Assembly: GCA_022707705.1 (NCBI GenBank)
Contig: JAKJAC010000021.1
Coordinates: 1-32,031, forward strand
Length of the DNA: 32,031 nucleotides
Reading direction: 5' to 3'
DNA from: Chloroflexota bacterium
GTDB taxonomy: Bacteria > Chloroflexota > Anaerolineae > B4-G1 > SLSP01
This document shows positions 24,069-31,260 of this stretch, piece by piece. A model generated the notes under the pieces. It was given only the letters and a program-made list of their open reading frames with translations. It ran no database searches and was not told the origin of the DNA. The translations under genes were made by a program, and so were the position numbers. The number at the start of each line of letters is the position of its first letter. The stretch's first letter is position 1.

Positions 24069-24850
24069 TGCAATTCCAGGAAGCCCTGTACAACCTGATT
24101 GAAATGGTCTTTTTCATCCAACATGGGGAAATGCGCCGAGCCATCGAAATAGTGTAGTGATGCATGTTTTACACCGACCTGCAATACACGACCCTGTTTG
24201 GGGTCTACAATGTTGTCCTTCTTGCCGTAGACACCCATGGCTGGAATGCGCAGTTCGTGCAGGTGGGGACGCAAATCGGTGAAGCGCAAATCCCGAATAC
24301 TGTTTGAAAAAGAATCCATGGTGGTGCTGGACAAATCCTTCTGAAACATCTCATACCACGTACGCCAATCCCGCGCATAAAACCGCGAGGCAATCCGCAT
24401 ACCAAAGGCGAAAATACGCGGGAAACGATACAACAGCGCAGCAATCTGGCGGTTCCCTGCCAGCTTGAGAGGGATAGCCAGTCCAGAGCCGACGATAGGA
24501 GACCCTACCACCGCAACGCGCGAGACGCGTTGGGGATACATCAAAGCCAGGCTCAACGATACGGTCCCGCCCATGGAGTGTCCCATCACAGGCGCCTTTT
24601 CCAGCCCCAGGCGCTCCATGAACTGGTTCACCATCTCCACATATTCCACAACCGAGAAAGCGCCGTGTTTGGCAGACTCGCCAAACCCCCAGAAATCAAG
24701 CGCGTAGGTCTTATACTTGGGAGCCAAAAGCTGCATAGTCGGTAGCCAGTAGCTCCAAGAACCCAGCCAACAATGCAGCAAGATAACCGGTTTGCCGCGT
24801 CCGATGGCTTCGTAGTGTACAATCCCACGATCCGTAACAATGGCTACCAT
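24065..24850 (-). CDS. Alpha/beta hydrolase with intact catalytic triad
   Basis: A 261-residue alpha/beta hydrolase. The nucleophile elbow GHSMGG (90-95) gives S92, with D212 in VYGKKDN and H240 in SAHFPMLD. The oxyanion loop reads HCW at 26-28 where the paralog at 14,444-15,232 has HGW. It probably cleaves an ester, thioester or epoxide-like bond; substrate unknown. The ATG at 24,850 has GGGGTTGG upstream and starts the protein right before the first strand; the frame is open to a GTG at 24,877, judged less likely. It is the first gene of a tight group: its stop overlaps the V4R gene, then come the beta-helix and AAR-like genes. It lies 92 nt downstream of the GTPase. Confidence 0.9.
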   Translation of the reverse strand: MVAIVTDRGIVHYEAIGRGKPVILLHCWLGSWSYWLPTMQLLAPKYKTYALDFWGFGESAKHGAFSVVEYVEMVNQFMERLGLEKAPVMGHSMGGTVSLSLALMYPQRVSRVAVVGSPIVGSGLAIPLKLAGNRQIAALLYRFPRIFAFGMRIASRFYARDWRTWYEMFQKDLSSTTMDSFSNSIRDLRFTDLRPHLHELRIPAMGVYGKKDNIVDPKQGRVLQVGVKHASLHYFDGSAHFPMLDEKDHFNQVVQGFLELQ

Positions 24851-24942
24851 AACACCAACCCCAGCCTGATTTCCCACCTCTATAATAACACACCTACTCG
24901 ATCTGCGGGGAAAAGGGCTGTTGCGGTTTAGTTAAAAAATGG

Positions 24943-25482
24943 TTACTCTCCGCTTTGATCCATCACTTCAAGGATGGAATACAATAGCTCCAACAGCACT
25001 TGTTTCACGCTTTCGCGATTGCGCGCTATACAAGGCACCACCTTGATCCCCGGCTCGATCTTAAGTACAATGCGCAGGTCGTCAGGGGGCCAGGCATCTT
25101 TCATATCCTGTTTGTTGGCAGCCACGATGTAGGGTACTGGGGAATAAGCGCGGAAAGTATCCAGAATGCGCTGCGCCTCACGGAAGGTCTCCGGGCGAGT
25201 GCTGTCAACCATCACCACAAAGCCCAGCATGCCCTCAGAGAGAATCTCCCACATAAAATCAAAGCGGCGCTGCCCTGGGGTGCCAAATAGATAGAGAATG
25301 AGCTCTTCATCAATCGTGATACGACCGAAGTCCATGGCCACGGTCGTGGCTTCCTTGATACGTTCAGCGCGGCTAGAAATCTTCTTTTCGGTTGAAACCA
25401 CATCAATTTCGCTGACGCTCTGGATAAATTCTGTCTTGCCGGAGGAAAAGGGACCTGTCACTACGATTTTTAAGGTCTGCAT
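24943..25482 (-). CDS. MglA/Arf-like small GTPase
   Basis: A 179-residue Ras-superfamily GTPase of the bacterial MglA-like group. G1 is GPFSSGKT at 10-17, the switch I threonine lies at T46/T47 in EATTVAMDFG, G3 is FGTPGQ at 66-71, with Gly in place of the usual Asp before TPG as in many MglA-like proteins, and G4 is NKQD at 123-126. The G5 position reads CIARN (about 150-154) in place of SA. Such GTPases are cytoplasmic switches for polarity, motility or envelope functions. The ATG at 25,482 is 3 nt downstream of the DUF4388 gene, so the two are coupled. No Roadblock/LC7 protein is visible in the window; the DUF4388 protein is the obvious partner. Confidence 0.93.
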   Translation of the reverse strand: MQTLKIVVTGPFSSGKTEFIQSVSEIDVVSTEKKISSRAERIKEATTVAMDFGRITIDEELILYLFGTPGQRRFDFMWEILSEGMLGFVVMVDSTRPETFREAQRILDTFRAYSPVPYIVAANKQDMKDAWPPDDLRIVLKIEPGIKVVPCIARNRESVKQVLLELLYSILEVMDQSGE

Positions 25483-25485
25483 GGG

Positions 25486-26340
25486 TTAGAGCTCCCGGAT
25501 GCGGTCAATCAGCTTATGAATCAGACCCCGCTTAACATCGGGGCGACGCACAGTCGCATCCATGCGGTCTCGTTCCTCCACCTTGACGCTGCGTGGCTCA
25601 CCCACCGAGGCGTCAGTCACCTGTCGCGGCGGGCGGATGATTTCCACCAGGCCTGCCTGCAACAAGCCGTAGACAATCTTGCGAATCTGGAATTCGCTCA
25701 TGCTGTTATACTGCGCGATCTGCTGGATGGTGTTGCGCGGGTTCACGAAAGAAATCACCCGCCACTCCTCCACCGTCAAGTTCACATCGCGGAGTGGTGT
25801 GTTCGGCTTTTCGGCAAACTTGAGCGCCACATCGAGCGAGGGCAACTCATCCTGCAAGCGCTCGTATTCTTTAAGCCGCCGGCTTCCCTCCATAATCACG
25901 TTCTCTAACGCAATCGAGGTGACCAGTTTGCCCTGAATCGGAAGTTCCGCTGGCTCAAAACGGAATGTGCCTGTATTCCAGGAAAACACCCGGTAGACGA
26001 GATTGACAATATGCTGACGCACACTCTGCACCACTTCTTGTTGCTGAATGTGCCCGGATTGGATAAGCATCATCGCCACATCGCGATCGGGCTTGCCCGC
26101 CGCGTTTGCCGTGATGACACGCACCTGCTCAGCAGTCAGCTTGCCCGCTTGTTGCAGCAAAGGTAACAGTGATAGTTCCTGCCCATCAGCAGCTGCATAT
26201 ACCAGCGCGCCCTCGCGGAAGCACAGGTAGGCTTTGTTTTGTGGACCTTCGAGATAGAGAGTTCCAGTTTTGCGAGCCAGATTGATCAGGTTCAGCAGTT
26301 GCGTGATGCCGAAATCCTTCAGATTGCCTTTAAGTGCCAT
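25486..26340 (-). CDS. DUF4388 (PATAN) domain protein, likely GTPase partner
   Basis: A 284-residue protein. Residues 1-150 carry the DUF4388/PATAN pattern: MALKGNLKDFGITQLLNLINLARKTGTL at the start, EGALVYAAADG at about 43-53, and LIQSGHIQQQEVVQSVRQHIVNLVYRVFSWNTGTF near 97-131. The C-terminal part (about 187-240) looks like a winged helix (ISFVNPRNTIQQIAQYNSMSEFQIRKIVYGLLQAGLVEI). The family occurs next to MglA-like GTPases and in regulators of chemotaxis and motility. The ATG at 26,340 has AAGGACGG 7-14 nt upstream; the next gene, a GTPase, starts 3 nt after its stop. A possible promoter lies at 26,399-26,426. No membrane segment is seen, so it should be cytoplasmic. Confidence 0.88.
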   Translation of the reverse strand: MALKGNLKDFGITQLLNLINLARKTGTLYLEGPQNKAYLCFREGALVYAAADGQELSLLPLLQQAGKLTAEQVRVITANAAGKPDRDVAMMLIQSGHIQQQEVVQSVRQHIVNLVYRVFSWNTGTFRFEPAELPIQGKLVTSIALENVIMEGSRRLKEYERLQDELPSLDVALKFAEKPNTPLRDVNLTVEEWRVISFVNPRNTIQQIAQYNSMSEFQIRKIVYGLLQAGLVEIIRPPRQVTDASVGEPRSVKVEERDRMDATVRRPDVKRGLIHKLIDRIREL

Positions 26341-26398
26341 GTATACCGTCCTTACACAATTTCAACATGACAGTACCATCAAGAATAATCATATATCC

Positions 26399-26426
26399 AT
26401 TATAACTTGCTTCTAATAGTCAGCAA
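26399..26426 (-). promoter_or_regulatory. Candidate promoter for DUF4388-GTPase genes
   Basis: On the minus strand TATAAT (26,399-26,404) lies 16 nt after TTGCTG (26,421-26,426), a poor -35. The -10 box is 58 nt upstream of the ATG at 26,340. The 315-nt gap up to the recN end (26,656) shows no supported gene: it holds this promoter candidate, a hairpin at 26,485-26,515 and a small GTGC/GCAC hairpin near 26,588 followed by TTTTTG on the plus strand. Confidence 0.42.
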
Positions 26427-26484
26427 ATCCAACTTTGGGGGTAAGGTGTCAGATTTCCACCTAAAACCCGTTACGGAAAATGCT

Positions 26485-26515
26485 TTTCGGCGCCGCGTGC
26501 TGTGTGGCGTCGAAA
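26485..26515 (+). repeat. Palindromic repeat related to the one at 7094-7142
   Basis: Positions 26,485-26,498 can pair with 26,502-26,515 as plus-strand RNA around a 3-nt loop, with four of fourteen pairs being G-U. The left arm contains TTTTCGGCGCCGCG (26,484-26,497), the same 14 nt as in the hairpin at 7094-7142. The substitutions keep pairing on the plus strand only, so an RNA made from that strand would preserve the hairpin. Confidence 0.55.
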
Positions 26516-26655
26516 CATGCCCTTTTGCAGCATCGCGTCAACCACATCTCGTTATTGCAGGCAGAAAAACGCTAAACGACTATCTCGTGGTGCTCAAGCA
26601 CTTTTTGCATACCCCAAGGTCAGGCTTCTGAAGGGAATCTGCTTGAAATGCGTGC

Positions 26656-27156
26656 CTATCCAGACTTGAGGTTGCTCGCCTGCACCAGAAGGTCTTCCGC
26701 GCCTTGGAGCGCGGCGGCGCCCTGCGTCCCCAACATCTGCGCCAATTCGTCCAATCGCGCCCTAGACTCCAGACGCCGCACCAGAGCAATTGTGCGTCCA
26801 TCCGTGACGGTTTTTTCCACCCCATAATGGACATCACCAAACGCCGCCAATTGCGGCAGGTGTGTAATACACAACACCTGATGCCCCGGTTGCCCGACGC
26901 CTTCGACTTCTGGATAGGAGGACTGCGTGAGACGCCACAACTTGGCGCCTACCACAGTTCCTACCCGTCCACCAATGCCTTGATCAATTTCGTCAAAAAT
27001 CAGGGTCGGAGTGCGGTCAGCGCGGGAGAGGACCGTCTTGAGAGCCAACATCAGGCGCGCCGTCTCGCCGCCGGAGGCAATTCGCGCCAGGGGTTTGAAG
27101 CCTTCTCCCACATTGGGGGCAATCAGAAACTCGACCTGTGCTATCGAAAGCAGCAT
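26656..27156 (-). pseudogene. recN: recN, C-terminal part (frameshifted)
   Basis: This frame holds the C-terminal third of the DNA repair ATPase RecN: QVEFLIAPNVGEGFKPLARI at the start, the ABC signature region ASGGETARLMLALK at about 27-40, Walker B LIFDEIDQGIGG at 52-63, and THLPQLAAFG with its His. The ATG at 27,156 is incidental, because it lies inside codons of the N-terminal part in another frame; the real junction is around 27,131-27,146. The piece cannot make RecN alone, since Walker A is in the other frame. If the shift is a sequencing or assembly error, this and the next entry form one recN gene of about 606 codons. The stop at 26,656 is at the normal distance after the ATPase core. 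Confidence 0.8.
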
Positions 27157-28471
27157 GAGATACCCGGGCAGCTATTTGCAGCTCTGCGTTCCCCGCCGTT
27201 AGCCACACCTCCGCAGGCTGAGCCTGTTCCACCGGCAAGGCAGAAGCATCCGGTTCCCAACGGAATGCCACCCCGAAACGGGTCCCCGCCATCCGCAGAT
27301 CCCCAAGTTCAGCCTCCACGCCCGTAGCAAGGCGTACCGCCGCTTCCCGTCGCGCAGCAGAAAGGGCAGCGCAGAGCTGACCCGCTGTCTCACTGCACGT
27401 TGCCGCTTCTTGCTCTAGCGCTGCAACACGCTCATCACTGTGCTCCAAAACCTCCAGTTCCGCTGCAATTTTGGTCGCATAAGACAAAATCTCCGGGATA
27501 TCGCCACCGTATTTGCGCTGTAGCCCGTGAATCAAGACCAGACGCTCTTCCACTTGCTGCAACCGTCGGGGATTGAACTCTATCCCGCCCAAATATTCCC
27601 GTAGAAAACCTGCCAGGTCTTCAATCTGATAAACGGCTTCCAGCCAGGCAGTCTCTTTTGCACTCAACGAAGGGTCCACACGGACCAGCGCTGCCATCTC
27701 GCGTTGCCCCTTTCCCAATAAATCCAGCACCGCGGGCGATTCTTCCGTGCCCTCCTCGAGCAGTGTCAGCAATGTCGAGGTCAATGCAGCTAGCTGCTCA
27801 GCATTTGCCAGGCGGATGCGCTCAGAATTGAGCTCTGCCTCCTCATCAGAGTGCAATGCAGCCGTGGTGATCTCCTGCAGCTGAAAGCGCAACAAATCCT
27901 GACGTTGTATACGCGTACGCTCATCCTGCCTCAGCGCATGCAGCTCCCGCCGCACTGCCTGTAACTGCCGAACGGCATCCGCTACCTGCCCGCGCAGTTC
28001 CCAGAGGTCGGCAAAACGGTCAAGCAGGTTGACATGTTCTCCTACACGCAACAGGCTGAGATGCTCACTTTGCCCATGGATATCCACCAGGTTCTCGCCA
28101 ATCTGCCGCAACAGCGCGACTGAGACGACTGTCCCATTTACCCGCGCTATAGAGCGTCCAGTTTCGCGCAGTTCACGGCTCAGCCAAAGCGCGTCAGGCG
28201 TCTCGGCTTCCAGACCCTCTTGCGCGAGCAGCGGCGCCAGCAGCGCCTGCTGTCCGGCATCGAGCAAGAACATCCCCTCAACCAAAGCGCGCGTTGTCCC
28301 CTCGCGGACGACAGTGACATCAGCGCGCCCCCCCAGCAGCAAGATCACCGCATCAATCAGGATTGATTTCCCGGCACCCGTCTCGCCAGTGAGGATGTTG
28401 AATCCTGGCTCCAGGCTCAAATGCAGCTCATCAATAATCGCAAAATCGCGGATATGCAGTTCTCTTAACAC
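27017..28471 (-). pseudogene. recN: recN, N-terminal part (frameshifted)
   Basis: The frame encodes the first 75% of RecN: ELHIRDFAIIDELHLSLE at the start, Walker A TGETGAGKS near residues 29-37, the RecN-typical VDIHGQSEHLSLL at about 136-148, and long coiled-coil arms (about 165-380). RecN is an SMC-like ATPase for double-strand-break repair. At 27,131-27,146 the sequence AAFDSTG, conserved in RecN, leaves the frame and continues as an unrelated tail to a stop at 27,017, while VEFLIAPN continues in the +1 frame. The start is taken as GTG at 28,471 with GAGGG about 6 nt upstream; TTG at 28,477 is possible. It is divergent from the mevalonate genes. Confidence 0.82.
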
Positions 28472-28549
28472 ACACAACCCTCACACAACAGAATAGGAGC
28501 CTATCCGAAGCCTATGGCGGCGATACGACGTTCCGTCAAGGCTGCGGTC

Positions 28550-28576
28550 AAAACCGCTTTCCGGGAAAACGGTTTT
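28550..28576. repeat. Inverted repeat with 13-nt arms
   Basis: Positions 28,550-28,562 and 28,564-28,576 are reverse complements with one mismatch (AAAACCG...TTTCC / GGAAA...CGGTTTT). CGGGAAAAC also occurs twice as a direct repeat (28,562-28,570 and 28,577-28,585). On the minus strand, which would be the recN leader, the mismatch becomes G-U, so the RNA hairpin would be complete there. Confidence 0.55.
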
Positions 28577-28852
28577 CGGGAAAACTGTGTCTGTAGACGC
28601 CAAGCACGGGCGAAGATGAATTTTCGGATAGATTCTACGGCATCTTATGCCAGGATGCCAACAACACTCTCCTCACAATGTAGGAAAAGGATATACCAAA
28701 TCGGTGTATAAGGCAAGTGATAAACGGACCTCGAAACCTTCCTCACTTACGGTTCTCAGTGTGGTTTTGGACCATAATTCCAAGTCAAAACCGGAAAATG
28801 ACTCAAAGGGAAGGCTTTGGAGCATGTCTGATAGTTTTTGGAAGCTACTTTG

Positions 28853-28861
28853 TGCTAAGAT
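28853..28861 (+). promoter_or_regulatory. Extended -10 promoter candidate for the mevalonate genes
   Basis: TGCTAAGAT combines a TGn extension with TAAGAT (four of six). No good -35 lies at the right distance. It is 32 nt before the HMG-CoA reductase ATG, leaving a leader of about 26 nt that contains GGGGG as ribosome site. Confidence 0.4.
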
Positions 28862-28893
28862 GATACCGTTGAAACGCACGAGATTGGGGGCCT

Positions 28894-30177
28894 ATGCCTG
28901 AGGAGCGTAATTCCCGTATTGCGGGATTCTACAACCTTGAGTTCAATGAACGCCTGCAGCTGCTCACCGAGTGGGCTGCGCTGAACGCCGAAGAGCAAGC
29001 AACGCTCTCCGGCGCTTTGGGGTTGAATGTAGAGCGCGGCGCACACATGATTGAGAACGTCGCCGGCGTTTATGGCTTGCCGCTAGGCATTGCCACCAAT
29101 TTCACGGTGAACGGACGCGATGTGCTGGTTCCCATGGTCATCGAGGAACCCTCAGTGGTCGCCGGCGCCTCGCTGGCAGCAAAACTGGCCCGCGCGGGCG
29201 GTGGCTTCAAAGCCAACACCAATGCGCCGGTCATGATCGGGCAACTGCAAGTTGTGAATCTGGAGGACCTGGCTACGGCGCGCGCGCAAATCCTGAAGGA
29301 GAAAGAAGCGCTCCTCGCGTTAGTGCATGCGGTAGACCCGGTACTGGTCCAGTTAGGCGGTGGCGCGCGGGATCTGGAAGTGCGCCTGCTGCCCGATACC
29401 GCAACAGGTCCCATGCTCATCGTGCACCTGCTCTACGATGTCCGTGACGCGATGGGCGCCAACGCCATCAACACTGCCTGCGAACGTCTCGCACCCGAAG
29501 TCGAACGATTGACAGGGGGCAAAGTCTTCCTGCGCATTCTCAGCAATCTAGCAGACCGGCGTCTGGCGCGTGCCGAAGTAGTCATTCCGGAGAGCGCCCT
29601 GGCATTCAATGCCTTCACCGGTGAAGTTGTGGCTACCGGGATCGAGAAGGCTTGGGCTTTCGCTGAAGCAGACCCTTACCGCGCCACCACCCACAACAAA
29701 GGCATTATGAATGGCATTGATGCCGTTGTGATTGCCACAGGCAATGACTGGCGGGCCATCGAAGCCGGGGCACACGCCTACGCTGCCCGCGACGGGCGCT
29801 ACACCAGCCTGAGCACGTGGCGGCGCGATGGACAGGGCAATCTCACCGGCAAACTGGAGCTGCCCCTGGCGCTAGGTATTGTCGGAGGGGCAACACGTGT
29901 GCATCCAACCGCACAAATCGCACTCAAGATCCTGGGAGTGCAAACCGCCCGCGAACTGGCAGAGATCGTTGTCAGTGTCGGCTTGGCGCAGAATCTTGCT
30001 GCCATCCGTGCTCTGGCAACGGAGGGCATCCAGAAAGGACACATGAGCCTGCATGCCCGGCAAGTCGCTATGGCTGCCGGCGCCACGGGTGAGGCTATCG
30101 AACAGGTTGCACAAGCCATGATCGCTGAAGGCGTGATCCGTGTGGATCGTGCAACTACATTGTTGAAGGCTTTATAG
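28894..30177 (+). CDS. Class II hydroxymethylglutaryl-CoA reductase
   Basis: A 427-residue class II HMG-CoA reductase, the size of the Pseudomonas mevalonii type, without the membrane anchor of the eukaryotic class I. Catalytic residues can be placed by motif: Glu in IEEPSVVA (84/85), K269 in THNKGI, D285 in ATGNDWRA and H387 in HMSLHARQ. DAMGAN at 185-190 is the cofactor/dimer motif. It interconverts HMG-CoA and mevalonate. Class II enzymes include catabolic NAD-linked ones, but followed here by HMG-CoA synthase and thiolase it must work in the biosynthetic direction, toward isoprenoids. The ATG at 28,894 has GGGGG 4-8 nt upstream. The stop is 9 nt from the next start, so it heads the operon. 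Confidence 0.95.
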   Translation: MPEERNSRIAGFYNLEFNERLQLLTEWAALNAEEQATLSGALGLNVERGAHMIENVAGVYGLPLGIATNFTVNGRDVLVPMVIEEPSVVAGASLAAKLARAGGGFKANTNAPVMIGQLQVVNLEDLATARAQILKEKEALLALVHAVDPVLVQLGGGARDLEVRLLPDTATGPMLIVHLLYDVRDAMGANAINTACERLAPEVERLTGGKVFLRILSNLADRRLARAEVVIPESALAFNAFTGEVVATGIEKAWAFAEADPYRATTHNKGIMNGIDAVVIATGNDWRAIEAGAHAYAARDGRYTSLSTWRRDGQGNLTGKLELPLALGIVGGATRVHPTAQIALKILGVQTARELAEIVVSVGLAQNLAAIRALATEGIQKGHMSLHARQVAMAAGATGEAIEQVAQAMIAEGVIRVDRATTLLKAL

Positions 30178-30186
30178 GAGGCAACT

Positions 30187-31251
30187 GTGGCAGAACGTTG
30201 GACGATGCATCCACAACGCCCAGTCGGCATCATTGGATACGGCTCTTATATACCGATGTACCGCCTGCCCAATGCAGAAATCAGCCGCATCTGGGGCAGT
30301 GGCGATGAAGGTGGTCCGATCAAGGAAAAAGCCGTCGCCGGATTGGATGAGGATACCATTACCATCTCCATTGAAGCTGCGCGTAACGCGCTAAGCCGCG
30401 CCGGCATTGATCCGGAGGGCATTCGCGCCGTCTGGGTAGGCAGCGAGTCGCATCCCTACGCCGTCAAACCCAGTTCGACCGTGGTCGCGGAAGCCATTGG
30501 CACATCACCTTTTCACCTGGCGGCAGACCTGGAATTCGCCTGTAAAGCCGGCACGGAAGCATTACAAGCTGCCATCGGATTAGTTGGCGCGGGCATGGCA
30601 GAATATGCCATGGCCATCGGCGCAGATACAGCCCAGGGACGTCCCGGTGATGCACTGGAGTATACGGCTGCCTGTGGCGGCACTGCCTTTATCGTCGGAC
30701 CGGCTGAAGAAGCGCTCGCGGTTCTGCGTGGTTCGCTCTCTTTTGTGAGCGACACGCCCGATTTCTGGCGCCGCGCCTATCAGCACTATCCGAGCCACGG
30801 AGGGCGCTTCACGGGCGAACCGGCTTACTTTCGCCACATTCAATCGGCAGAAGAAGCGCTGCTGCACGAATTGGGCATGGAAGCTCAAGATTTTACCTAC
30901 GCTATTTTCCACCAGCCCAATGTCAAATTTCCGCAACGGGTAGGCAAGCGCCTGGGCTTCACCAAAGAACAGCTTGAACCAGGTCTGATCAGCAATGTCA
31001 TCGGCAACACGTATGCTGGCGCAGCCATAACGGGTTTCTCAGCGACGCTGGATATTGCCAAACCGGGAGACCGCATCCTGGTGGTCAGCTTCGGCTCTGG
31101 AGCAGGCTCCGACGCCTTTGTATGGGAAGTCACCGAAGCGCTGGAAGCGCGACGGCATAAGGCGCCGCTTATCGCAGACTACATCGCCCGGCGGGTCGAA
31201 ATTGACTATGGCTTGTACGTCCGCTATCGCAGCAAGCTGCTGGTGAAGTAG
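30187..31251 (+). CDS. Hydroxymethylglutaryl-CoA synthase (archaeal type)
   Basis: A 354-residue HMG-CoA synthase of the archaeal type (about 350 residues; eukaryotic forms are longer). Nucleophile C119 lies in EFACKAG, the His in IFHQPN is H242, and the catalytic Glu is probably E87 in GSESHP. The glycine-rich [13 protein letters not shown] near the end is also typical. It condenses acetoacetyl-CoA and acetyl-CoA to HMG-CoA. The start is GTG at 30,187, with AGGAGG 6 nt upstream; the ATG six codons later lacks a ribosome site. It lies between reductase and thiolase genes, and the thiolase starts 9 nt after its stop. In archaea this enzyme and the thiolase form a channelling complex with a DUF35 protein; the same may hold here. 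Confidence 0.95.
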   Translation: MAERWTMHPQRPVGIIGYGSYIPMYRLPNAEISRIWGSGDEGGPIKEKAVAGLDEDTITISIEAARNALSRAGIDPEGIRAVWVGSESHPYAVKPSSTVVAEAIGTSPFHLAADLEFACKAGTEALQAAIGLVGAGMAEYAMAIGADTAQGRPGDALEYTAACGGTAFIVGPAEEALAVLRGSLSFVSDTPDFWRRAYQHYPSHGGRFTGEPAYFRHIQSAEEALLHELGMEAQDFTYAIFHQPNVKFPQRVGKRLGFTKEQLEPGLISNVIGNTYAGAAITGFSATLDIAKPGDRILVVSFGSGAGSDAFVWEVTEALEARRHKAPLIADYIARRVEIDYGLYVRYRSKLLVK

Positions 31252-31260
31252 GAGGCGCAG

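Larger units (their letters stand above)
28472..28893. other. Divergent intergenic region between recN and HMG-CoA reductase
   Basis: This 422-nt stretch must hold promoters for both sides. I find no gene I can support; short frames in it look random. It contains a hairpin at 28,550-28,576, a second possible hairpin (28,763-28,769 with 28,786-28,792), a 9-bp inverted pair CTATCCGAA/TTCGGATAG at 28,501-28,509 and 28,623-28,631, and an extended -10 sequence at 28,853-28,861. Confidence 0.5.

Noticed and set aside
26581-26600. Plus-strand intrinsic terminator
   Set aside because: The stem is only 4 bp (GTGC/GCAC) although TTTTTG follows, and no plus-strand gene lies upstream.
26407-26631. A 74-codon plus-strand frame downstream of recN
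   Set aside because: It runs through the hairpin and promoter candidate, starts without a ribosome site and resembles no family I know.
27156-27156. Independent start of a separate RecN C-terminal gene
   Set aside because: The ATG overlaps conserved RecN codons in the other frame and has no ribosome site; a broken single gene explains both pieces better.
28501-28631. Miniature transposon with 9-bp terminal inverted repeats
   Set aside because: A 9-bp inverted pair within 420 nt is expected by chance about once in three such regions, and no target duplication is visible; kept only as a finding about palindromes.
28647-28901. An 84-codon plus-strand frame just before HMG-CoA reductase
   Set aside because: Composition is random-looking, it has no ribosome site and overlaps the promoter and start of the reductase gene.
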